Shown: piece by piece, positions 44,684 through 52,245 of the stretch
Position numbering within the stretch: position 1 is the stretch's first letter
Layout of the letters: every line of letters starts with the position of its first letter
NCBI RefSeq assembly: GCF_014651955.1
Contig: NZ_BMXW01000010.1
Span: forward strand, 1 to 64,000
Length of the DNA: 64,000 bases
Origin: Shewanella fodinae
Lineage (GTDB): Bacteria > Pseudomonadota > Gammaproteobacteria > Enterobacterales > Shewanellaceae
Direction of reading: 5' to 3'
Position numbers and translations under genes: made by a program
Notes under the pieces: generated by a model
Database searches by the model: none
Seen by the model: only the letters and a program-made list of their open reading frames with translations
Told to the model about the DNA's origin: nothing

Positions 44684-44709
44684 TGTCGGCATTTTATCTG
44701 TTGCCGACA
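44684..44709 (+). terminator. Hairpin directly after nhaD
   Basis: TGTCGGCA/TGCCGACA with a 10-base loop. A second small stem GAGAAG/CTTCTC follows at 44714-44734. Neither has a T-run. Confidence 0.5.
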
Positions 44710-44745
44710 GCCTGAGAAGAGGATCACGCTTCTCGGATAAAAATC

Positions 44746-44789
44746 ACGGCGCCGTGCTGAATCGCTCAGTTTCGGCGCCGTTTGTTTTT
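44746..44789 (+). terminator. Rho-independent terminator of nhaD
   Basis: ACGGCGCCG/CGGCGCCGT stem with a long loop, followed by TTGTTTTT. Confidence 0.8.
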
Positions 44790-44821
44790 ATAATCACATC
44801 ATTGACGATGACAGGTGAACT

Positions 44822-45340
44822 ATGCAACTCGGGAACTATTGGTATACCGCACAGCAAGGAGAACTGCGCGCTCTGGACGGAGATGAATGCCAGCGTTTGC
44901 GGGTGGTTGAACGACGCTTATTGAATGTATTGCTGCAACATCGAGAACAAGTGGTATCTCGCTATCAGCTGTTGCAGAGCCTGGGGTCAACCAATGAGCG
45001 GTTACTGGCGCGGGGGATCACTCGGTTGCAGCAAAAACTAGACGATCCTCATGGACAGTTGCTAGAGCGAGTAGCCACTGAGGGATATATGCTGCATGAG
45101 CGTGTGCCGCGGCGCCTGAGTGTGGGGCGATTTGGTGGCCTGCGGATCTCATGGCGGCATTATTGTGCCATTATCGCGACAACGCTGCTGGTGATGATGC
45201 TACTGTGGCACCATTTACCGGTGGAACTCCCCGATTTGTGGCCTTATCAACCTACTGCGTTGAGCTTAGACCCGGTGAATTACAAGACGACATATTGCCA
45301 TTGTTTGATGGTAGTGATGCGCATTGTGTGCCGTTGCTAA
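44822..45340 (+). pseudogene. ToxR/CadC-like transmembrane regulator, probably frameshifted
   Basis: Residues 1-100 form an OmpR/ToxR-type winged helix (ERRLLNVLLQHREQVVSRYQLLQSLG, then RGITRLQQKLDDP and ATEGYMLHERVP), followed by a membrane helix at about 115-135 (AIIATTLLVMMLLWHHL). The expected periplasmic part is cut short: the tail NYKTTYCHCLMVVMRIVCRC does not look natural. A shift of one base near 45270 would give PGELQDDILPLFDGSDAHC and a stop at 45351, which reads like real protein. I therefore suspect a frameshift and loss of the rest. AGGTGA lies before the ATG. It could still make a membrane-bound DNA-binding protein of 172 aa. The neighbours look like partner proteins of a MarT-FidL type locus. 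Confidence 0.6.
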
Positions 45341-45525
45341 TGTTATTCTGAGACCCGCCGGTGTATGCCATAGGGCTCACAACTTCAGTTAAATCCAGAA
45401 CTCACAAACATAAATTGCCAAGCTTTGGTGTGGATCACTATTTCGTAAGTTGCTCTAAGAAAGACATGATTTCCGGTTACCAGGATCACAGTACCAGTAG
45501 TTTTCGCTGCCTATACTGAGCGCTA

Positions 45526-46068
45526 ATGGCAGAAAGTGGTATTGACGGCTGCTGCCAGAACCTTGTGTTGATAACGGAAATGATTCAGAAATTTATGCTT
45601 AACTCATTATCTCAGCCTCAACCACCCAAGTATTTGCTGGGTGAGCAAATCAATCCCGCACCTCGGATGGTGGCGGTGATTATGCTATTGCTGCTGATGC
45701 TCGGCGTTAGTGTTTATTTCATCAAAAAATTTCCGGTCAGCGATGCGATATTGCCACTGGCACAGCAGACCGTCACCTTGCAATCTGGGCAATCGGTACA
45801 GTTGCTGCTGTTTGCTAACTCTCGGGTTAATAATCACTTGTTGCAAGCGACTGCCGACACGGTATCTGCTGCCTTGATGCAATGCAGTAAATCCCCGTGG
45901 CAACAGGTATATCTGTCAATTTCCCATGAAAAACAGATATTGAATATCAGCCTTAAAGGCGAGCGTAATGGCCATTTGGCATTGCGTAATATCAAAGCTG
46001 ACGATAGCGATCGGCAGATGGGTTTCATCAATCAACAATGGCTCCAGGGGGTTCATCTCTGTGACTAA
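45526..46068 (+). CDS. Single-pass membrane protein, possible C-terminal half of a ToxR-like regulator
   Basis: 180-residue open frame with a single membrane helix (RMVAVIMLLLLMLGVSVYFIKKF) after a Pro-rich linker and a periplasmic domain of about 110 residues containing one cysteine pair candidate (MQCSKS and the terminal VHLCD). This is the layout of the part that follows the winged helix in ToxR/CadC-like regulators, but no winged helix is found before it. The start is unclear: ATG 45526 has no ribosome binding site and ATG 45595 only a weak one. The next gene overlaps its end by eight bases. The 185 bases between 45341 and 45525 hold no clear gene. Confidence 0.5.
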   Translation: MAESGIDGCCQNLVLITEMIQKFMLNSLSQPQPPKYLLGEQINPAPRMVAVIMLLLLMLGVSVYFIKKFPVSDAILPLAQQTVTLQSGQSVQLLLFANSRVNNHLLQATADTVSAALMQCSKSPWQQVYLSISHEKQILNISLKGERNGHLALRNIKADDSDRQMGFINQQWLQGVHLCD

Positions 46069-46561
46069 GGCCTGGCCTTGGCTGCTGCTGGCGTTGTTGG
46101 CATTAGTGGCAGTAGTCAATATCTATTATGGCGGTCAGCGTCAACCGCGTCAGCTATTGCTTAATTGCAGCTCTGAACTATATGACCACCATGATCAACA
46201 GCAGTCTCAGTATTTTCTGTTGTTAGATTTGCAAGCCTCAGGTCATGATGCGCTGGTGAATTACCGTTATTTCCATACCGATGGTGCTCCGGCTGGCAGC
46301 GTCATGATGCACGGTCAGATCACCCGCGGTGCAGCAGGTGTTAACTATCAGATCGCCATCAGCGATAAGCAGGAGCAACTGGGCGATGGTCAGATACCGG
46401 AGCATATGCAGTACCTGTCATATATCAGCGATCTAAACCTCAATAACCATGCTGTCCATCCCATGACGCTGGAAGTGCTGGATGCTGACGACAAGCAACA
46501 GTACGCAGTGGTGCGGGTGCAGCCTGGCAATGGTGTATACGGTTGTCGCTTACAGCAATAG
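46061..46561 (+). CDS. FidL-like single-pass membrane protein
   Basis: 166-residue protein starting at GTG 46061, with AGGGGG upstream and an eight-base overlap with the preceding gene. It has an N-terminal membrane anchor (AWPWLLLALLALVAVVNIYY) and a periplasmic domain with two cysteines (LLLNCSSEL and YGCRLQQ) that could form a disulfide. Size, topology and position after ToxR-like genes recall FidL, the membrane partner of MarT in Salmonella. That relation is by layout and weak sequence likeness only. It probably tunes signal sensing by the adjacent transmembrane regulator, if any is still working. Confidence 0.55.
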   Translation: MTKAWPWLLLALLALVAVVNIYYGGQRQPRQLLLNCSSELYDHHDQQQSQYFLLLDLQASGHDALVNYRYFHTDGAPAGSVMMHGQITRGAAGVNYQIAISDKQEQLGDGQIPEHMQYLSYISDLNLNNHAVHPMTLEVLDADDKQQYAVVRVQPGNGVYGCRLQQ

Positions 46562-46655
46562 GCCTTTAACTACTCTGGTAAACCCGTTATTCTCTCCCAT
46601 CATTATTAAACTATTTTGATGATTCATAAGTATTTTGTGGGAGACGTCAGCCAGC

Positions 46656-48152
46656 GTGTCAAAACTTCGTATCAAGCAGGAAGAACAGCTTTCCATTAAA
46701 TTCAGTCATCTTTTGGGGGTTGGCGAGCGGCGTAAGCTTGATCTGTACTTTTCGTTACCCAAAGAGATGGGGATCGGCCCGCAAAGTCTGAATGAAGAAG
46801 AGTATTACTTCAGTGCCGTCATGGGACGCCGTTCTTATTATTCTGAAGGGTTGCATCTGCCGCTGGTGCAGTCGCGGTTCATCAGCCAGAAGAAACGTAC
46901 TCTGGAAGAATATCGCCTGTATATGAATCTGTTTGCCTACCAGTTTGTGGTAGCAATGGAAAATGACGCCAAGGAGCTGGCACGGCAGAGTGACCCGCAA
47001 CAGTTTTATCAGGATCTCAATGAGCTGACAGTACACTGTGCCACGTTATTACGTCGTTTTCGCCGCAATGCGCCTGCCGATGCTAAGTGGAAGCATTACT
47101 TTGAGAACGCCGATAACTACCTTTCTTGGTTTTGTGAGCAACAACTGCTGAAACTGCTAGCAGGGGCATCACAGGTTGAGCAATACCAGCATGTGTATGA
47201 CAAAGTCTTGTCGCTGTGTCATATGGAGCATCATCATCGGGAACATCACCAATACAACTCTTCCCAAACAATGACCGAGCCTAACCGCATTGCCAACAAG
47301 ATGTTGCTGCTCCGGCGGTTAATCCAACAAGGGGTTGTGCTTAAAGAAGAACTGAAACCCCTCGGCGTTGGCCTTAAAAAACTGACCACCGGGCTGGCAA
47401 CGGCATTGGTGATGCTAGTGGTGTCGTCACTGATCATCAAAGCGCAGGGGGTTTTTAATGGCGTCACCATGGTGATGGTGCTGGTATTGGCGCTGATTTA
47501 CGGTGCCCGCGAAATCTTTAAGGACGATGTGCGCAACGCCATGTGGCGTTATGTGCAACGCGGGCGTCCGCGCTGGAGTCGAATGCTGCGCGATACTACT
47601 ACGCAGAATCTTATCGCTAAACAACTGGTGTGGCTCGAGTTTATGCGGCAAAAGGATCTGCCTGAAGCGGTACAAGAGATTCTGCGGCGGCGTCACAGTC
47701 AGAACAAGGTTGAAGCCGAAATCCTGCATTATGGTATCAGCACTAAGGTAGAAGATACTGACTTTCTCTCGGGATATAACACTATCCAAGAACAGGTGGT
47801 ATTCAGTCTAGTGCCGTTTGCGCGCTATCTGGAGCGGGGAAAAGATAAAATTTATTCGGAAGAAAACGGGGTTATTAGCTCTGAGGCGGTAGAGCGGCGT
47901 TACCAAGTGAATTTGGTGGTTGTCTGCCATAAAGAGAAACAGCCGCCACAATATGCCCGTTTCAAAATTACCATGAATTGGTCGCAGATTGTGGATTTAA
48001 GCCTCAGTGATATCCCGGACACATTGCCACTGATTGATGAGTTGGTGGATGAGACTACTTTGCCAGCAGCGACCACCCGTTTGGATCGCAATACAACGCC
48101 GGTATTGGATGATACCCGCGCCAGCCCAGAGGCAACGCCGAAAACACTATAG
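46656..48152 (+). CDS. Conserved-looking membrane protein of unknown function
   Basis: 498-residue protein with no domain I can name. The N-terminal 240 residues are soluble, rich in Tyr, Arg and Glu, and contain a His cluster (HMEHHHREHHQ, about residues 189-199). Two adjacent membrane helices follow (about 244-263 and 269-286), then a second soluble domain to the end, closing in a Pro/Thr-rich tail. Both large domains should thus face the same side, most likely the cytoplasm. I start at GTG 46656 (MSKLRIKQEEQ) with TGGGAG about 12 bases upstream; the frame opens at TTG 46635. The gene sits alone between the FidL-like gene and an XRE gene. Confidence 0.65.
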   Translation: MSKLRIKQEEQLSIKFSHLLGVGERRKLDLYFSLPKEMGIGPQSLNEEEYYFSAVMGRRSYYSEGLHLPLVQSRFISQKKRTLEEYRLYMNLFAYQFVVAMENDAKELARQSDPQQFYQDLNELTVHCATLLRRFRRNAPADAKWKHYFENADNYLSWFCEQQLLKLLAGASQVEQYQHVYDKVLSLCHMEHHHREHHQYNSSQTMTEPNRIANKMLLLRRLIQQGVVLKEELKPLGVGLKKLTTGLATALVMLVVSSLIIKAQGVFNGVTMVMVLVLALIYGAREIFKDDVRNAMWRYVQRGRPRWSRMLRDTTTQNLIAKQLVWLEFMRQKDLPEAVQEILRRRHSQNKVEAEILHYGISTKVEDTDFLSGYNTIQEQVVFSLVPFARYLERGKDKIYSEENGVISSEAVERRYQVNLVVVCHKEKQPPQYARFKITMNWSQIVDLSLSDIPDTLPLIDELVDETTLPAATTRLDRNTTPVLDDTRASPEATPKTL

Positions 48153-48303
48153 CTGGTTCATTATGGGCTATCGCCGCGGGTTGGCGTCCATGTGTAATGT
48201 TAATGTCATGGGATTGGCGGGTGACTGTCGCCCTGTTGTCAGGGATCCGGTTGTGTGATGTTTTATGATGACCAGCGTCGTTTTTCAGCGAAGAGGTCAC
48301 AAC

Positions 48304-48792
48304 ATGAGTACGGTCATGAAATTAAACAAGCGCAAACTACAACAATTGCGAACGATGAGGTGCTGGAGTCAGGAGCAACTGGCAGTCGCCTGTGGCATCA
48401 GTGTCAGAACTATTCAACGGATTGAAAAAACCGGTCAGGCATCATTGGAAACCACGCGAGCCTTGGCGGCCGTTTATCAGATCAGCCCTGATGACTTGCA
48501 AGTCGCCCAGCCAATCGAAGTGCTGACTTTCAGCCTTATCTGCAAGTATGCTTGGTTGGTGGCGTTTATTGCGGCCAGCATATTTTTCGGACTCTGGATT
48601 GTCGATATTCTGATCCCGACCTTGAAAGGGGCGGATTTTAACCAACAATATGAACTGCACCATAATTTCCGTTATCTGGATTTCGGAGGTGTTTGTTTTG
48701 CTGGTGGTTTCCTGTTGTTGGGACTGCAGGTGTATTTGGACAACTTATCAAAAAAACAGCTGACACGGCGTCGCCATCACCTTGAAGAGTGA
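48304..48792 (+). CDS. Membrane-anchored XRE-family HTH protein
   Basis: 162 residues. The N-terminal Cro/CI helix-turn-helix spans about 8-60 (LQQLRTMRCWSQEQLAVACGI, SVRTIQRIEKTGQASLETT). After a short linker come two hydrophobic helices (YAWLVAFIAASIFFGLWIVDILI and DFGGVCFAGGFLLLGLQVYL). It is therefore a DNA-binding domain tethered to the inner membrane, a layout found in some small regulators whose signal is unknown. GAGGT lies six bases before the ATG at 48304; the open frame starts earlier without support. The target is not evident; the large unknown membrane gene just upstream is a candidate. Confidence 0.8.
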   Translation: MSTVMKLNKRKLQQLRTMRCWSQEQLAVACGISVRTIQRIEKTGQASLETTRALAAVYQISPDDLQVAQPIEVLTFSLICKYAWLVAFIAASIFFGLWIVDILIPTLKGADFNQQYELHHNFRYLDFGGVCFAGGFLLLGLQVYLDNLSKKQLTRRRHHLEE

Positions 48793-48834
48793 ACATTGCT
48801 GAAGGCGTTCCTGCTTCAAGGCTAGGACGCCGGG

Positions 48835-51057
48835 TTAAGAGGATTGTTGGCGGGTAAACGCCTGGCAGATATTACGTTCACCACTTTGTTTGGCCCGTTT
48901 TAGCGCCACTTCGGCGTTGTTGAGAAATTGCTCTATTGTCTGCCCGGTAGCATAGGCCGCAATACCAATACAGATGCCATCAGCCAACCCGTGCTGTCCA
49001 AGATTTTCCAAAGTTTTTGCGGCAAAGTCATGGCAGTTGATGGCATCGCTATTCGGCACCAGTATCGCAATTTTGCCTAGCTGCCAGGTAGCCATCTGAT
49101 AGCCTCGTGGTAAATCGTTGAGCACCTGAGTTTCTACCTGCTGCTGACGACTTTCTAGTGATTCTATTTCACTCATATGGCTCAGCAGTGCTTCAGGACT
49201 GATATCCAATAACATCAGACAGCTACGTTGCTGCTCATCGGGTGACATGGCATTGAAGAAATTTTCCAGATCTTCCAGTTCCGGCATCACCTTGGTGCGG
49301 TGTGGAACCCTCGGCCCCGGTAGTTCCCGTACATTCGCGGCGCGCTCTAGGGTACACACCAGATAACTGAGCTCACCTTCGCTGTCCTGATAACTTTTCA
49401 GCGTGGCCTGGATACAACCTGGACGCTTGTCCTGGCAGAGGATCTGCCCTTGCCACACGCCATGAGTTGACACCAGTTGCATGATGCGTGGCCATTGATT
49501 ATCAAGATCATTCTGCAGTAATTCACTGAGGGTATGATCCAGGCTGCCATCCAGTTGCAGCAGCTGATCAAAGGTTTCATTAACACGCACCAGTTTACCA
49601 TTGGGGGCGAGTAGGGCGGTGGCGACGGCCGAATCACTGAGCAGTTGATTAAGAAAAGCGTCTTGACGTACTTGTTTGAGTTCACTGATATCTTCAAAAG
49701 AGATCAACGCATAGCCATCACGACCTTCACCTACCACCCGAATATTAAAGCGCAGCACTATGTTATCCAGCGCCTGTAGTTGTACTTCGCCATGCCAGAC
49801 TTTGTTTTGCTGCAACTGCTGCCGCACCGATTCGTACCACTGCTGATCCTGCTCCAGTAATTTCTGCAAGCTGCGATTTTCGATCTCATGCTGTCGTTGT
49901 TTGAGGATGTCCGCCGCTCGGTCGTTAGCGCAGATAATCCGGCCACTTTCATTGACCAACAGGCAGCCGAAATCAGCACGGAACAGCCCATCAGCCAGCA
50001 AAATGCTGCTAAGACGTGCCCGTTGTTCTAGCCGAAACAAGTGCGCAAAGATCATTGCCAGCGCCGCCAGCAGCGTCACTATCACCGCCGTCACCAGCAA
50101 AATATTGCGCCACTGGGCAAAGCGGACACTGATGTCTTCGTTACGAATATAAGACAGCAGCATATACTCACTGTCTTTTTGACTTGCCGAGGCTAGTGGA
50201 ATTTTCAGATAGACAAAAGTAGCTTGCTCGCCGTGGAATTCACCAAAATTGTTGGTAGCCAAATCACGCCACAACTCGGGATAGCTTTGACGCAGACTGC
50301 TGCCTAAGGTATCTGGGATCCCCGCCAACGGATCGAGATTGGTTGCGCCAGCATAAAGTTGCCCTTGGTCATCCAGCAGTAACAGTGGTGAGTCGTTGCT
50401 GGAAAATGCGGGTTTGATAGATTGCAGCATCTGGCTGACAGAGTTATAGGTCACCAAGTAACCGCGGATGCTCTGGTCGGCGTTTTCCAGTGCTGTCATT
50501 TGTAACTGATAGGGTTCCAGCCGGTCTTCAACCGGGGCAAATTCCACATTTGAGGTGTAAATGTCGGTGCCACCTATACTGCGGATGCTGTCTAGAAGCG
50601 TTTTTGATAGCGGCGTGTTACCGAAATTACCACTACTGGCCAGTCGAAATTTCCCGCTGGCATCGTAAACGGCAATGTCCATTAATTCTGGAATATTGTT
50701 TTTGAGACTTTGCCAGCTTTGTTGCAGTCGTTGTTCTTCCTGATGACCGGGGGTATCAAGATAGTGCCTGAGCGGTTCCGCCCGGGAGAACATCTGGGTG
50801 CGAAACTGTTGGAAGGAGATTTTGTCAGCCAGCAGTGTGCCAATGGTCTGCAGTTCACTATAACGCTGGACCGCCCATTCTTCCTGCAGTCGCCGCTCAC
50901 CCAGCGTAATAAGCACGTTAGTGATCAGAAAAATCGTGATTACTAGCATGCTCAGTTGGCTGGCGATTGCCAGTAACCGTTGACGGGACCAGTGAACACC
51001 GCGAAGGTGGTGCAATAACCGCGTGTCCGCTGAAGCGGGATTCTTTTTCAACATCAA
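48835..51057 (-). CDS. Cache/PAS membrane protein with degenerate GGDEF domain
   Basis: 740-residue membrane sensor. One helix near 30-52, a periplasmic Cache-like domain to about 310, a second helix near 318-343, PAS domains around 355-460 and 470-570, and a C-terminal GGDEF-fold domain from about 600. That last domain keeps the fold marks (CLMLLDISPEALLSHM; ICIGIAAYATG; ALKRAKQSGERNI) but the GGDEF loop is replaced by WQLGKIAILVP, so it cannot be an active diguanylate cyclase in the usual way. It may bind a nucleotide or a partner instead. Monocistronic on the minus strand. Ligand unknown. Confidence 0.82.
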   Translation of the reverse strand: MMLKKNPASADTRLLHHLRGVHWSRQRLLAIASQLSMLVITIFLITNVLITLGERRLQEEWAVQRYSELQTIGTLLADKISFQQFRTQMFSRAEPLRHYLDTPGHQEEQRLQQSWQSLKNNIPELMDIAVYDASGKFRLASSGNFGNTPLSKTLLDSIRSIGGTDIYTSNVEFAPVEDRLEPYQLQMTALENADQSIRGYLVTYNSVSQMLQSIKPAFSSNDSPLLLLDDQGQLYAGATNLDPLAGIPDTLGSSLRQSYPELWRDLATNNFGEFHGEQATFVYLKIPLASASQKDSEYMLLSYIRNEDISVRFAQWRNILLVTAVIVTLLAALAMIFAHLFRLEQRARLSSILLADGLFRADFGCLLVNESGRIICANDRAADILKQRQHEIENRSLQKLLEQDQQWYESVRQQLQQNKVWHGEVQLQALDNIVLRFNIRVVGEGRDGYALISFEDISELKQVRQDAFLNQLLSDSAVATALLAPNGKLVRVNETFDQLLQLDGSLDHTLSELLQNDLDNQWPRIMQLVSTHGVWQGQILCQDKRPGCIQATLKSYQDSEGELSYLVCTLERAANVRELPGPRVPHRTKVMPELEDLENFFNAMSPDEQQRSCLMLLDISPEALLSHMSEIESLESRQQQVETQVLNDLPRGYQMATWQLGKIAILVPNSDAINCHDFAAKTLENLGQHGLADGICIGIAAYATGQTIEQFLNNAEVALKRAKQSGERNICQAFTRQQSS

Positions 51058-51131
51058 ACTGCTTGGACGGCGACCAGTGATGGCAGTTATGTTAACACGA
51101 AAAAGGCGAACAGCCAGCGCTGCTTATATTC

Positions 51132-51743
51132 TCAACCGAGCGCACCTAACTTGCGGTATTTAAATTGGCAACCCGCCGCTTCCACCAATGCCTGACAAGC
51201 GTGAATATCCACCCCGTCCAATCCATCAATCGCTGACACCTGAACCTCGGCAATATAATGTGGCGCGTCTTGTATGAAAGCATTCACTGCTTGCCAACTG
51301 CCTTTCAGTTTTGGTCGGCAATGCTGTTGATACAAGGTCTCATTCTGGGCATTGAGCGATACCGATAGCGCATCCACACATTCGCTCAGTTCCGGCAGAA
51401 TATTGCGACGATGGAACAGATTGCCCAAACCATCGGTGTTGACGCGCACTCTACCGCCGCGTTGTTTGATCTCCTTGGCGACCGCCAACAAGGTTGGCAA
51501 ATTGAGCGTTGGTTCGCCATAGCCACAGAAAACATATTCACTGAATTGGCCGATATCACCCAGCAGCGGGATAATTTCGGTTGCTTGTGGCTGGTGATCT
51601 AACGCTAATTGGTACTGATGTAACTGCTTGCTGCCGTTGTTTTTCGGGCAGAAGCTGCAAGCTAGAGTGCAGCGGCCTGTGATATTCAGATAGCGGCTTT
51701 GGCGAATGTCGTAAACCAAGGTACTGGGTGCGGCAGTGTTCAT
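51132..51743 (-). CDS. TatD-linked radical SAM protein
   Basis: About 203 residues with the radical SAM cluster motif C-x3-C-x2-C (CTLACSFC) close to the N-terminus, followed by FCGYGEPTLNLPTLLAVAKEI and RVNTDGLGN, as in short radical SAM proteins annotated as TatD-associated. They use a 4Fe-4S cluster and S-adenosylmethionine; the target reaction is unknown. In many genomes the gene is next to a tatD nuclease, but none is here. I choose the ATG at 51743; the frame opens at a TTG 15 bases earlier. Neither has a strong ribosome binding site. Confidence 0.8.
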   Translation of the reverse strand: MNTAAPSTLVYDIRQSRYLNITGRCTLACSFCPKNNGSKQLHQYQLALDHQPQATEIIPLLGDIGQFSEYVFCGYGEPTLNLPTLLAVAKEIKQRGGRVRVNTDGLGNLFHRRNILPELSECVDALSVSLNAQNETLYQQHCRPKLKGSWQAVNAFIQDAPHYIAEVQVSAIDGLDGVDIHACQALVEAAGCQFKYRKLGALG

Positions 51744-51818
51744 AGTTTCAGGCAACAAAAATGCATGAAAGCAGCATAGCGTTTTTGCTCCTGAGTAAAT
51801 GTCACCCGGATCAGAAAA

Positions 51819-52193
51819 TCAGTACTCTGAATTCTCTCCAGCCTTTTCCGACCATACGGCAAACTCATTGCCGCTGGGCTCCAGAAAATGAAAGCGACAG
51901 CCACCAGGAAAACTGAATAGTGGTTTGATGATGTGACCACCATGTTGTTCAATTTTCGCCTGGGTGGCCAGAATATCCCGGCTATAGAACACCAACAGCA
52001 TACTGCCATTACTGGTGGTAGTCGCTATCGGCGCGCGATAGATACCGCCATCAATACCTGCACCATCAAAGGCGCTATAGTCTGGCCCATAATCGACGAA
52101 ACGCCAGCCAAAGACTGCGGCAAAGAATGCTTTGGTAGCCTCTGGCGCAACTGCAGGAAATTCCAGATAGTTAAGTTTTTCGTGCGCAGGCAT
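51819..52193 (-). CDS. VOC family protein
   Basis: 124-residue vicinal-oxygen-chelate protein with two repeat modules: KLNYLEFPAVAPEATKAFFAAVFGW, then SMLLVFYSRDILATQAKIEQHGGHI and FHFLEPSGNEFAVWSE. The His of the first strand expected in glyoxalase I is not obvious, so it may bind rather than convert its ligand. GGAGGT lies five bases before the ATG, a strong site. It is downstream of the RND pump genes on the same strand, but a terminator lies between, so it probably has its own promoter. Function unknown. Confidence 0.8.
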   Translation of the reverse strand: MPAHEKLNYLEFPAVAPEATKAFFAAVFGWRFVDYGPDYSAFDGAGIDGGIYRAPIATTTSNGSMLLVFYSRDILATQAKIEQHGGHIIKPLFSFPGGCRFHFLEPSGNEFAVWSEKAGENSEY

Positions 52194-52217
52194 CAGTTAC
52201 CTCCAGATAGGAATAAA

Positions 52218-52241
52218 AATGCCGGTCAAAGGACCGGCATT
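52218..52241. terminator. Terminator of the RND operon
   Basis: AATGCCGGTC/GACCGGCATT stem with loop AAAG, four bases after the RND permease stop on the minus strand. Confidence 0.8.
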
Positions 52242-52245
52242 ATCA

